Positions 25,052-33,747 of a DNA stretch of 64,000 nt are shown here, in pieces. The DNA comes from CAIQPV01 sp963719855 (GTDB lineage: Bacteria; Pseudomonadota; Gammaproteobacteria; Burkholderiales; Gallionellaceae). Every line of letters starts with the position of its first letter. Position 1 is the first letter of the stretch. Below the pieces are notes generated by a model that saw only the letters and a program-made list of their open reading frames with translations, did no database searches and was not told the origin of the DNA. Position numbers and translations under genes: made by a program. The stretch is taken from positions 682,001-746,000 of the forward strand of contig CAVRDK010000001.1 in NCBI GenBank assembly GCA_963719855.1, read 5' to 3'.

Positions 25052-25294
25052 ATTTTCTGTATCTTACGCAAAATTACCCTGAATTCCCCTGTTCTTCGTC
25101 GCGCAGTGTGCCAGATTTGTGCTAGAAATTCGTCGCCACCATTTTTTCCCTGTTTGTCTGAAAATTAAAGACTTTAGTCTTACCCATATTGAGATTAAGG
25201 TCTATGGCTGCGCCATCCAGAATTGTGGACAATGGAATCCGAATTTCGGTGCTTTTTTGATTGCAATTTACACATATGGTGGCCGTATATGGCA
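25052..25294. other. Spacer without a supported gene, upstream of a beta-barrel-like remnant
   Basis: About 240 bases between the tRNA terminator and a barrel-like remnant. All frames are interrupted by stops, and no ribosome site leads into a recognisable product. Confidence 0.45.
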
Positions 25295-25471
25295 AGCGGT
25301 TACGGTTTTGAGCTTTACTATGTGCCGATTCCAAATGTACACGTAGCCCTGCAACAGACCTTCTACAAGAATTTCCTGGGCGGCTCGATTTTTATCGACA
25401 ACAGTTCGGGTAATGTGCGTACCGCAAAAGACAACAACCTAACCTATTTATACGCAGTCTTTTCTTATTGA
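25295..25471 (+). pseudogene. Possible C-terminal remnant of an outer-membrane beta-barrel protein
   Basis: The frame ending at TGA 25469-25471 reads YGFELYYVPIPNVHVALQQ, then TFYKNFLGGSIFIDNSSGNV and a final LTYLYAVFSY. Alternating hydrophobic/polar strands and a terminal aromatic residue are what the last strands of an outer-membrane barrel look like. Upstream of about 25295 the frame loses this character and no start with a ribosome site exists. The family is not recognised; it could be chance. Confidence 0.35.
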
Positions 25472-25598
25472 TATAGCTGATGTTTCGACGCGATGACCAG
25501 ACATTTAGTCATCATTGAAGGAGCTTGAATAGCTGCTCAAGGTCGATTGTTTAAACGAGAGACCGAGAAACCGTAATGCGATTAAATTGGGCAATGTC

Positions 25599-26114
25599 AT
25601 GAAAAATCCATTTGAAGTTTTTCCTTGGGCCGATAGTTTTGCTACCGGCATACCGCAGATTGATCAGCAGCACCAAACATTAGTTCAGTTTTTGAATACA
25701 TTGTCCAGCAGTCTAACCTTTCGTGTTGACATGCCATCTACAAGGATTCTTTTCAAAGAACTGGATGAATATGCTGATTACCATTTCCAAACAGAAGAAA
25801 AGATCTGGCATCAATTCCTTGCGGATGATCCTTGGGAAGCCGAGCACAAAAAGTCACACAATGATTTTGTATCTAATGTGGATAGGCTGAAAAATGAAGA
25901 GAAAGACAAGCCATTAGAAGAAGTTCTCAATGATGTTGTATCACTCCTGAGTCTTTGGTTGGAGTCACACATATTGGAATCAGACAAACGCATGGCCAAG
26001 GTTGTACTGGCAATGCAGTCAGGCTTGTCGCTCGAACAGGCTAAACAGCAAGCAAATCAGGAGATGCTAACAGATCGTGCGGTATATAGCGCTCCGATCC
26101 AGAGCCTGCGCTAG
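25599..26114 (+). CDS. Bacteriohemerythrin (hemerythrin-like di-iron O2-binding protein)
   Basis: 171 residues from the ATG at 25599. The hemerythrin ligand set is visible: IDQQHQTLVQFLN, DYHFQTEEKIW (HxxxE), EHKKSHNDF (HxxxH) and ESHILESDKRM (HxxxxD). It is a four-helix bundle, probably cytoplasmic, that binds O2 or NO at a di-iron site, consistent with a microaerophilic lifestyle. It stands alone on the plus strand. It shares a bidirectional terminator with the convergent csp1 gene at 26167-26194. Confidence 0.9.
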   Translation: MKNPFEVFPWADSFATGIPQIDQQHQTLVQFLNTLSSSLTFRVDMPSTRILFKELDEYADYHFQTEEKIWHQFLADDPWEAEHKKSHNDFVSNVDRLKNEEKDKPLEEVLNDVVSLLSLWLESHILESDKRMAKVVLAMQSGLSLEQAKQQANQEMLTDRAVYSAPIQSLR

Positions 26115-26162
26115 TGAGTTACTAACTGTCAATAGCGACCATACAAATGTGACATCTAACAC

Positions 26163-26194
26163 AAAAAACACGCCGCAAGGGCGTGTTCTTTTTT
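26163..26194. terminator. Bidirectional terminator between the hemerythrin gene and csp1
   Basis: AACACGCC (26167-26174) pairs with GGCGTGTT (26180-26187). The stem is flanked by an A-run on the left and a T-run on the right, so it can work for both converging transcripts. Confidence 0.88.
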
Positions 26195-26515
26195 CAAATA
26201 TGAACCAAATTAAATAGCGATTGCCTTGCATTCCTTGTAGCAAGCGGCGCACGCTTCTTTACATGCTTTGCATTCGGGATGCTTCTCGGTCTTCTTGCAT
26301 TCTTCCTCGCAATCTTTACACACGTCCATCGCTACCTTGGCAAGTTGCGGCAAATGCTTGGACTCTGCTGCCGCCAATTGTTCCAAAGCAGCGCACAGTG
26401 CTGCTGCCTGGCTGACAGATTTGGCACATGCTGCAAGATCCTTGTCTCCATGACCTTGCCCTATAAAAACGTATTTCTTAACTGAGGGTAGAATTCAAGT
26501 TAAGGAGACGAAGAA

Positions 26516-26815
26516 ATGACAACAGGAAAAGGTAAGCGAGCAGCGTACACGCTGGAGTACAAGTTAGAGGCAGTGCGATTGGTACAGGGCGGCCAAGCCT
26601 GCGCGGTGACCGCCAAAGTGCTGGGCATACCGAAGCAGACGCTTGAGAACTGGGTTTGTCAGGCAGCGAAAGGCAAGCTGACCGGTGCGGGCAGCAAGCC
26701 GGTGAGCGCAGAACAGATGGAGCTGGCGCGTTTGAGAGCCGAGCTTGCGCGGGTCAAGATGGAGCGCGATATATTAAAAAAAGCGACGGCGTACTTTGCG
26801 CGGGAGTCAGCGTGA
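26516..26815 (+). CDS. IS3-family OrfA (DNA-binding subunit, copy 2)
   Basis: 99 residues. The N-terminal helix-turn-helix (LEYKLEAVRLVQGGQACAV, KVLGIPKQTLENWV) is followed by a leucine-zipper-like MELARLRAELARVKMERDIL. Near its end an A7 run (26776-26782) in the codons TTA-AAA-AAA-G forms an A_AAA_AAG-type slippery site. A -1 shift there gives the OrfAB transposase. The TGA overlaps a GTG that opens the OrfB frame (GTGA). Confidence 0.93.
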   Translation: MTTGKGKRAAYTLEYKLEAVRLVQGGQACAVTAKVLGIPKQTLENWVCQAAKGKLTGAGSKPVSAEQMELARLRAELARVKMERDILKKATAYFARESA

Positions 26816-27708
26816 GGTATGCCTGGATTGAGCGGCATAAAAAGCTCTGGCCGATCACGCTGCAATGTGCAGTGCTGAACGTCAGTGCCAGCGGCTACTT
26901 TGAACGTCAGCGGCGCAAAGATTCTGGTCGGACAGAGACGCCAGGCAAGCGCATCAATGATGAAGCCCTGTTGGTTCACATCAAAGCAGCGCATGCCGCC
27001 AGCAAAGGTGAATATGGCTGGCCGCGAGTCTGGCGAGAACTTCATGCCAATGGAGTGCGCGTTTGGAAAGAACGGGTTCGGCGGCTCATGAAGGAGCACG
27101 GCATCAAAGCGCGCGGGAAGCGTAAATTCGTCGTGACCACCGACAGTAAACATAACCTGCCGATTGCGCCGAACTTGCTCAACCGCAACTTCCAACCGGA
27201 TGCGCCTGACTGCGTGTGGACGAGCGACATCACTTATATCCAGACCGATGCAGGCTGGTTATATCTGGCTGTGGTTCTTGATCTGTACAGCCGTCAGGTT
27301 GTGGGCTGGAGCATGCAGCCGCACATGCAGACCAGCTTGGTAACCGATGCGCTCAGGATGGCGTGGTTCAGGCGACGGCCAGAGCCGGGGCTGATCTTCC
27401 ACTCTGATCGTGGCAGCCAGTATTGCAGTCACGCATTTCAGGGCACACTGGCTGAATACGGCATGCAAAGCTCAATGAGCCGCAAAGGAAACTGCTGGGA
27501 CAATGCGCCAACAGAAAGTTTGTGGGGATCGTTGAAAGTAGGAAGGCTATATGGAATGCGGTTTGAAACACAGCGCCAGGCAATGGACGAGGTGATTGAC
27601 TGGCTGACGTACTACAACCACAGAAGACTTCACTCGACACTGGATTACATCAGTCCGATGCAGTTCGAGAAAAACTGGTTTGCGGCACAGTTGAAGAAGG
27701 CCGCATAA
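26812..27708 (+). CDS. IS3-family OrfB (DDE integrase domain, copy 2)
   Basis: 298 codons from the GTG at 26812, though normally translated as OrfAB by -1 frameshifting at 26776-26783. It has an N-terminal HTH_21-like region (EYGWPRVWRELHANGV) and an rve integrase core with catalytic residues in DITYIQTDAGWLYLAVVLD, HSDRGSQYC and NAPTESLWGSLK (DDE). It catalyses strand transfer of this IS. Except for one base it matches copy 1. Confidence 0.93.
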   Translation: MRYAWIERHKKLWPITLQCAVLNVSASGYFERQRRKDSGRTETPGKRINDEALLVHIKAAHAASKGEYGWPRVWRELHANGVRVWKERVRRLMKEHGIKARGKRKFVVTTDSKHNLPIAPNLLNRNFQPDAPDCVWTSDITYIQTDAGWLYLAVVLDLYSRQVVGWSMQPHMQTSLVTDALRMAWFRRRPEPGLIFHSDRGSQYCSHAFQGTLAEYGMQSSMSRKGNCWDNAPTESLWGSLKVGRLYGMRFETQRQAMDEVIDWLTYYNHRRLHSTLDYISPMQFEKNWFAAQLKKAA

Positions 27709-28129
27709 TGAGCGCGTTAAGAAATACGGATTACAGGGGCAAGGTCACCATCTCCCATGGCAACGATGCAATGCTGAAGACAGATATTTGCCTTGAGCAC
27801 GCAGTCAGACGCGGCTTCTATCAGCTTCTGATTGCGCGTGGATTTGTGATGTTCGTGTCCATGAGACATGTCCATCTTGCCCATATCCATCTTGCTCATA
27901 TCATGGTCTGGTTCGGCAGCAAAAACGCTGCCTGTCGTTACAGCGGCAACCATCGCCGCCGCGCCGGTCAGCAATTCCCTTCTGTTCATAATTCTCTCCT
28001 TCAGTTAACCAGCTATTTATGGATGACCGCATGAAGTCTTACTACTAACTCAACAAAAATTCATTGTGTCGGATTAGTCTCGAAACCGATCCGCATTAAA
28101 ATAGTCTACTATACCCGTTTTAATCCACG

Positions 28130-30420
28130 CTATTTGAACTTATAGGAGAGTCCGACGCGCACAGACAAAGGCTCGTAGGAGCCGCTGTTACCTAAAGTGT
28201 TGAAGTAGATTGTGGAGGGGTTTCCGTTAGAAGTATCTCCTACATGTTCAGCATACTTGACATTGCCCAGATTGAGCATGTTGAGCGAAGCGGTCCAATT
28301 CTTGTCCACCGCGTAGCTGGATCGCAAGTTAAACAGGTTCGGACGTTTGTAAGTGCCAGAATTGGCCGTGTCTATGTAATACCTGGAAATGTAATCGCCA
28401 TCCAACTGCACCCGAACTCCCGCCACAGGCAGGTAAGCAACCCGCAGATTGAGGTGGTTGGTGGGCATGCATTGATATGAATGTCCCGACTGGTTGAGGC
28501 GAGTCGCCCCTGTGCCGGAAATGTAGTTATTGAAATAGCCTCGGCCCAAGTGTAGCTCGATGCAAGCTCCAGCTTTTGGGTTGCATTCCATGACAACTGC
28601 GATTCCAGGCCTCGGGCGGTCAAGGAACCTGCATTCTCGGTAATCGCGTTGGTCGTGAGGTAGCCATGATACGCACCACCAGCAGCAATGTCCGCAGCAG
28701 TCAGGTTGCGTGTAACCGCAATGTTTTGGATCGTCGAGTGATAGAGCGCGATATCGTAGCGAAGTTTGTTTGCCTCCAATTTTCCGCGAAAACCAATTTC
28801 CTGAGTCAAGTCATTTTCCGGCAAAAGATTCGGGGCCGCCAGTGTTGCGGTGGCTCCGGCACCAGCGCCTGACAAAGCCGCAAGCGCAGGCGCGAGAAAG
28901 CCTTGCGAAAGGTTTCCCCAAACCAATTGGCCTGGAGCGTAATCAAAAGTGACACCGCCTTTGAACACATTCTTGTCAAAGCTTGTGCCGGAGATGCTTT
29001 GTGTCGGGGTAACTCTGTTATTAATCGTATCGTTTATACGGTCAAAACGCTCCCCTAGACTAAAGCGCACTTTATCCAAGGGGGTGAACTCGTACTGAAC
29101 GAAAGGCGTCTTGTCATGCTCTGCAGATAGACTACCTTTACTATTTACGCTACCGAGGCCCCAGTAGCCCAACTGGCTCTGTGCGTTGGAAAACACATTA
29201 TTGTAGGTGGTTGAGTCTACGGAAGCGTCAGTGATCTCCACTCCCGCATTAAAGGTAGATTGAGCCAGGTCAAACTCTTTGCGATATACGGCCTGGTAGG
29301 CGTTGTCGACCTCATTTAATGCAGCAATGGTGTAGACCGGCGATAAGGGTGATTGTCCGCTGCCGGTGTTGCCATATCCAGTGGTTGCGGTAGTGCGCTG
29401 GGAGGCCGCCAGGTTCAGCTCCGCTCTGTCCCCAAATAATAGCTGGTAACGCACACTATCGGTATTGTAGTTTGTATCGCTGCGGCCATATACCCCTGCC
29501 TGCTGCCAGTCACTGTTGAACTGGGTTGGGTTTAATGCATTTGCCAACCGATAATCAAAATGTAATGTATCCAACGCGATAATGAGTTTTGAATTGTCGT
29601 TTGGTCGAATCATAAACCCACCCCCTACGCCTTCTTTTTTCTGTTGGGATGAGCTGTTTGCGCGTGAACCGGCGTAATCCATATTGCTGGCCGACAAGGT
29701 AAATCCTGCGCCGTTGCTAAGCGTGTTGCCCACATTGGCCTGAGTGCGATTCAAGCCGAAGCTACCTAATTCCTGCTGTGCCTTGGCTTCTAAAGACTTT
29801 GGCGGATCGAGGGTAACTACATTAATGGTTCCCCCCACCGCATAACTGCTGTTTATGGCCGTCCCCGGACCGTTAATGAAATCGACGTGGTCGACATTTG
29901 TCATATTGGACTGATCCATAAGGGCCAGGGTCTGGTTGTAAGCCACGCGCAGTCCGTTGACCCGCATGTCGGTGTAGTTTTTACTTCCTTCGGGGATGCG
30001 CATGTTGCGCACTATACTCAGGCCGGGCACCATGCCAGACAATTCGCGCAGGGCATCAACGTATTGCACTTCGTCTATTATCTTGCGCGAGAGAACCGAA
30101 CCTGCCACGGGTGTTTCTTCAGTCAGCTTGCCAAGCTCCGTTTTTGTGTGCGGATCGGATGATTTGGTTGCTGTTATTATCAGGGTGTCCAACAACGACT
30201 CACTGGCTTGATTCGGTGTGCTGCCAGACCCAGTTGCTTTAGCTGGCGTGTTACCCAATTCACTCGCCGGAGTCGGCACGCCATCGTTGCTGTCGGCAGC
30301 AAACGCCGGTACGCTGAAAATCGTGGCCATCGCCAGCGACAAGGCGGATAGCTGCATAATTTTTACTTGCTGCTGTATAGCTTTATTACCCGCAAATATA
30401 ATTCCGGTAAAACCTTTCAT
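28130..30420 (-). pseudogene. TonB-dependent outer-membrane receptor, frameshifted near the C-terminus
   Basis: The signal peptide is unusually distal (LSLAMATIFSVPAFA, about residues 27-41). It is followed by a plug domain (TLIITATKSS TonB-box-like start, RELSGMVPGLSIV, INGPGTAINSSYAVGGTINVV) and a 22-strand-type barrel. At about 28540 the frame changes: SYTWAE must join GYFNNYISGTG, which needs one G added to GAGGC. The restored length is 763 residues, ending in a barrel strand VGLSYKFK. It would transport a metal chelate across the outer membrane. Position directly before csp1 and behind Fe-S and SafE-like genes points to copper or iron. Sequence error is possible. Confidence 0.88.
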
Positions 30421-30461
30421 TTTCTTTTCCCTGATAGAATTTATAAAAATCGTTTACGCAA

Positions 30462-31121
30462 TTACAACGCCAACAGCAATCGCCTCAAGCCCAACAAAAT
30501 CAACACTGCCGCCGCTCCCCAGCGTATCCAGCGCGTTATCCATTCGCGGTTGTCGCGCAGATTCTTGCCCAGCAAGCTGATCAGCGGCAGCAGTATCAGC
30601 AGCGGCGTCAGGGCTGCGCCCAGACCGAAAACCACTCCGTTCGCCATTCCCATCTCGACGCTACCCGCTGCGGCACATACCGCCAGTAACGATGCCAGCG
30701 GAGCGCACGGCGTCAGGCTCAGTGAAAACCCCATCAGCAACGGCGGTGTGCTGCCTGCGCCACGCGCCACACCGCAAGGAGCATGTTTTTTTTCGGAGCG
30801 CATCAACCACATCCCTGCCGCAATGGAAGTCAAGCCGATCACTGCATTGCCGGTTCCGCCGCGCATGGCCTGCGCCAGCCATGCACCGGCGCCACCGGCG
30901 ATGGCGCCGAGCAGACAGTAGGCAATGATCCGACCCGATACGAACAACACGGTATCGCGCAATGCCTGCAATTGAGAACCGCCGCGCCCCAATATCCACG
31001 TCCCCATGAACGGCAGGCAGGTAGCAGTGCAAGCCGTCAGGCCGAGTGATACACCGAGCAACCAGATGGTGAACAGAGTGGTTTCTTTTGGAATCAATTC
31101 CGGATTAAAGAACTCACCCAT
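30462..31121 (-). CDS. SafE/CcdA-like polytopic membrane protein
   Basis: 219 residues, about six transmembrane helices. Two conserved half-motifs, TACTATCLPFMG near 30 and LTPCAPLASLLAV near 135, resemble the DsbD/CcdA and TauE/SafE (UreH-like) superfamily, where proline/cysteine-containing helices handle electrons or metal ions across the inner membrane. Its start overlaps the end of the Fe-S gene by 8 bases, so the two are translationally coupled. Context suggests moving electrons or metal for the TonB receptor/Csp1 system. Substrate not determined. Confidence 0.7.
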   Translation of the reverse strand: MGEFFNPELIPKETTLFTIWLLGVSLGLTACTATCLPFMGTWILGRGGSQLQALRDTVLFVSGRIIAYCLLGAIAGGAGAWLAQAMRGGTGNAVIGLTSIAAGMWLMRSEKKHAPCGVARGAGSTPPLLMGFSLSLTPCAPLASLLAVCAAAGSVEMGMANGVVFGLGAALTPLLILLPLISLLGKNLRDNREWITRWIRWGAAAVLILLGLRRLLLAL

Positions 31122-32166
31122 GCTTGTTCTCTTTCAACGGGGTCAACCAGATCACCTTGTTCTTCGGCGTGCCTTCCGGGCTTTCCTGCTTCATACGATT
31201 TTTGTAATAGTCGCGCGAAGAGCCGAACAGCCTGATGCCGAAGAATTTGATCTGGATCACGTCATCGTCCGGGCAATATTCCGCGCAACGTCCGCACAAG
31301 GTGCAGTCCTCATGGAAGGCTTTCTTGCCATGCTCGCTGCCGATTTCGTGAATATCCATCGGGCAGGCTTTTTCACACACGCCGCACTTCTCACATTTAT
31401 CATGCTGTTTTTTAACAAGGCGCATAGGCGAAAGCCTTTGGAACAAAGCGTTCCAGGATAATAACGGACAGATGCGGCAAAACGGCTGGCGCGCGGCAAA
31501 GGCGGCGATGATGACGAAACCGAACAAGGCATTTCCCGCAGCGTTGAGGAAGAAGTTGGCACCGGTCGCAGTGCTCATGGCGATTTGTTCCGTATCAGCG
31601 GTCAGCAAAGTGGTCGCCAAACGCGACGGACACACCTGGCAATAGGGAGCGCCCAGATCATCTGAAGCGACGCCCATGCCTGCCAGCAACGGCAAACCAA
31701 GCACCAGCACCAGCAACATCAACCATTTGGCCGGGCGCACCTTGTTCACATTGTCCGGCCCGAAACGATTCAATGGTCTGCCCAGTCTTCTACCGATTCG
31801 ATACAGCAATTCCTGCACTGTACCCATCGGGCACACCCAGCCGCAAAACGCCTTATTGAGAAAGAAAAAAAAGGCAAAAAACGTTCCCACCGAGATGAGT
31901 GCAGGAATGAATAACTTGAAAGTGACTTCATGCAGCTTGGTAAACGCCACGCCGATACGATGGTGCAACTGATGTTGATCGACAACCAGAATGCATTTGT
32001 CGCCAGTCAGCTTGTCATATGCGCAAGAAAGCGAAGGCAATACCCCGGAGATTTGATCTGAAGCGTAACTCCCAAGCAGCGCACCGCCATAGACGGTAAC
32101 AAACAACATGATTATTTGTACGGTAAAACGGAAACGCCCCAGCGTCGGAAATATTCTTTTCAACAT
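31114..32166 (-). CDS. NapH/CcoG-like 4Fe-4S polytopic membrane protein
   Basis: 350 residues from the ATG at 32166, one base after the upstream stop. There are several transmembrane helices. CGWVCPMGTVQELLYRIGR and FCRICPLLSWNALFQR are the CxxxCP cores of the NapH/NosR family. A C-terminal ferredoxin pair follows: CEKCGVCEKACPMDI and CTLCGRCAEYCPDDD. Such proteins pass electrons from quinol to periplasmic partners. In this operon a metal-reduction role (Cu(II) or Fe(III)) linked to uptake is plausible, by inference from neighbours only. Confidence 0.85.
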   Translation of the reverse strand: MLKRIFPTLGRFRFTVQIIMLFVTVYGGALLGSYASDQISGVLPSLSCAYDKLTGDKCILVVDQHQLHHRIGVAFTKLHEVTFKLFIPALISVGTFFAFFFFLNKAFCGWVCPMGTVQELLYRIGRRLGRPLNRFGPDNVNKVRPAKWLMLLVLVLGLPLLAGMGVASDDLGAPYCQVCPSRLATTLLTADTEQIAMSTATGANFFLNAAGNALFGFVIIAAFAARQPFCRICPLLSWNALFQRLSPMRLVKKQHDKCEKCGVCEKACPMDIHEIGSEHGKKAFHEDCTLCGRCAEYCPDDDVIQIKFFGIRLFGSSRDYYKNRMKQESPEGTPKNKVIWLTPLKENKHG

Positions 32167-32167
32167 G

Positions 32168-33208
32168 TCATGCCTCCTCGCTATTGTCGGTTTCAGTTGC
32201 CATAGGCGCGTTCGTTCCTGGTTCTGCATCAGTCATTTTTTTGCTCGCCTTGCGTTGCCTCAATAAAGGCGTAGCGCCTATCATGCCCAACAACGTGAAA
32301 CCCAGCCCCATCGCAAGACTGCGTTGATCGAATGCGTCCGGCCCATAGCTGCTGTTGAATCCGGTCAAATAATTTTTCCCGCCTTCGGTACGTTCGGTCT
32401 CCAAAACAAAGTCCGAGCTACGCCGCCCGTTGTTATGCTTATGCTCACCTGCGTTTTTTTGTTCCGCTTCTGCCTTGAAATCGTCGGGGATGTGAACAGT
32501 TACTACGCCCTGCGCGTCGCTGAGCAGTTCAGTCTTTGTACCGTTCTGGGTTTCCAGATTGACCTTCTGGCTGGCGAGCGGCTTGCTGTTGAAGCGCAGC
32601 AGAAATTTCCAGTCCTCATTTGCGCGATATCGCGCATGCTCGTGTGGGAAAGGTTGCGGGATAATTTCCAGTTCGTGTTTTTGCTGCATGAACATGGAGG
32701 ATGGATTTTTGCCGGAACCGCTGAAATACACGGTGGATGCAACATGCACGGCGTCTGCCTGCTCCTGGCGCGCAGACAACCAATAGAATCCCCCCGAGAA
32801 ACCACCCGTCTCTGAATTATCCAGTTTGGCTCCAGCCATAGTGAATATAAGCTGGCGATGGCCATTGGCATTTTTCACGTCGCTGGAGTAAGCATCAATT
32901 TTATCCGCCACAATATTTTGCGGCACTATCGTTATTTCCCGCTGCTCAGGATTTTCGCTGCTGCTCATCCTGGTTTTTAGCATCGGGTAAGCCGTCCATG
33001 ACATGGCCCTGCCTCCCATCTTCTCCCTCTCTGCCATGCCCGTCATCTCGCCCATTTCTGCATGCCCGCCGTGCCTACCATGCATTCCTTCGTGGGTATT
33101 TTGAGTGGGTGGCGCTGCCTCTGATGTACCTTCCTCACTCATTACTAAAGTTGGGAATACCATAACGGTTGCCAAAATAATTGCGCTACAGAAAAATTTT
33201 CTTCGCAT
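32168..33208 (-). CDS. DUF4198-like periplasmic protein with Met/His-rich N-terminus
   Basis: 346 residues. The signal peptide (ICATVMVFPTLVMS-like, about 1-24) precedes a metal-binding-looking segment with repeated His/Met/Gly (HEGMHGRHGGHAEMGEMTGM). A beta-rich DUF4198-type domain follows (SKPLASQKVNLETQNG, DAQGVVTVHIPDDF). A His-rich loop (GEHKHNNGRR) and a C-terminal transmembrane helix (about 303-320) come last. DUF4198 proteins accompany TonB receptors for transition metals. It is the first gene of the five-gene operon; a symmetric GCGAC/GTCGC site lies 76-120 bases upstream. Confidence 0.7.
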   Translation of the reverse strand: MRRKFFCSAIILATVMVFPTLVMSEEGTSEAAPPTQNTHEGMHGRHGGHAEMGEMTGMAEREKMGGRAMSWTAYPMLKTRMSSSENPEQREITIVPQNIVADKIDAYSSDVKNANGHRQLIFTMAGAKLDNSETGGFSGGFYWLSARQEQADAVHVASTVYFSGSGKNPSSMFMQQKHELEIIPQPFPHEHARYRANEDWKFLLRFNSKPLASQKVNLETQNGTKTELLSDAQGVVTVHIPDDFKAEAEQKNAGEHKHNNGRRSSDFVLETERTEGGKNYLTGFNSSYGPDAFDQRSLAMGLGFTLLGMIGATPLLRQRKASKKMTDAEPGTNAPMATETDNSEEA

Positions 33209-33283
33209 GCTATTAATGCCCCACTAATTGGTTGTAAAAAATAAACCGGGCGGATAATAGTGAAGAAAAATAATCTTGGGAAT

Positions 33284-33328
33284 GCGACATGATGTCGCGC
33301 GACAATTTGACGCGCGGCAATTTGTCGC
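33284..33328. promoter_or_regulatory. Nested GCGAC...GTCGC palindromes upstream of the metal operon
   Basis: GCGAC-ATGAT-GTCGC (33284-33298) is immediately followed by GCGAC (33299-33303) that pairs with GTCGC at 33324-33328. TGTCGCGCGACA (33292-33303) is itself a perfect palindrome. The first unit equals the GCGNC-N5-GNCGC consensus described for RegA/PrrA-type redox response regulators. This assignment is inference; another regulator is equally possible. Confidence 0.4.
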
Positions 33329-33348
33329 ATGGTGATATTTTGCGAAGT

Positions 33349-33619
33349 GGGCTACACCATTCGGATCGAGGCAGCCAATACTGCGCCCATGAATACGGCA
33401 AGCTACTCGATCAGTTTGGCATGATGGCGTCGATGTCGCGTCGTGGAAATTGCTATGACAACGCGCACATGAAAAACTGGGGGCTACTCAAAAATGAACT
33501 GGTACATCACCGAATATATAGAAATATTCTACAGGCGGCAGCGCAAGCAGGCTCGATTAGGCTACCTGTCTTCCGTAGCATTTGAACGGCAATTTTACGA
33601 AAAGAGATTGGTTGCATGA
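33349..33619 (+). pseudogene. Remnant of an IS3-family transposase OrfB
   Basis: One frame carries LHHSDRGSQYCAHEYGKLLD and SMSRRGNCYDNAHMKN, ending NELVHHR. It then jumps, in another frame, to EYIEIFYRRQRKQARLGYL and FERQFYEKR before a TGA at 33617. These are the last two catalytic blocks and C-terminus of an IS3-family OrfB, with a deletion between VHHR and EYIEIFY and no 5' part. It is a different IS from the two 1297-bp copies. Confidence 0.85.
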
Positions 33620-33747
33620 ACCCGTTGGTGTCGATTATTGACAACCGACCTCACTCGGCAAAGTGTTCACTGGAAAAGTGCGCATACCGCCTCACCCAAG
33701 CTCGGCAAGGTTCAGAAGCCAAATTTGGCAACAATCACAAGCATATT

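Larger units (their letters stand above)
26451..27747 (+). mobile_element. IS3-family insertion sequence, copy 2 (1297 bp, intact orfs) inside csp1
   Basis: It begins TGACCTTGCCC and ends GGGCAAGGTCA with imperfect ~34-base terminal inverted repeats. It is flanked by a 3-bp direct repeat CCA (26448-26450 and 27748-27750), the usual IS3-family duplication. Excision of the element plus one CCA exactly restores the csp1 frame, which fixes the boundaries. Both orfs look intact, so it is a potentially active and recent insertion. It is oriented opposite to csp1. Confidence 0.96.
26210..27989 (-). pseudogene. csp1: Csp1-type copper-storage protein, interrupted by IS copy 2
   Basis: The N-terminal part (27989 down to 27748) begins MNRRELLTGAAAMVAAV, a twin-arginine-type signal, then a Met/His-rich stretch HDMSKMDMGKMDMSHG and the helix DCVLKANICLQHC. 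The C-terminal part (26450 down to 26210) continues in frame with DKDLAACAKSVSQ, DVCKDCEEEC, PECKACKEACAACYKEC. Removing the IS and one CCA copy restores a 159-residue protein with 13 cysteines in the four-helix bundle, the number reported for the methanotroph Csp1. Csp1 is exported folded and stores Cu(I). It has a good ribosome site (AAGGAGAG). The interruption is after codon 81, so the gene should be non-functional. It is the last gene of a metal operon. Confidence 0.93.
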
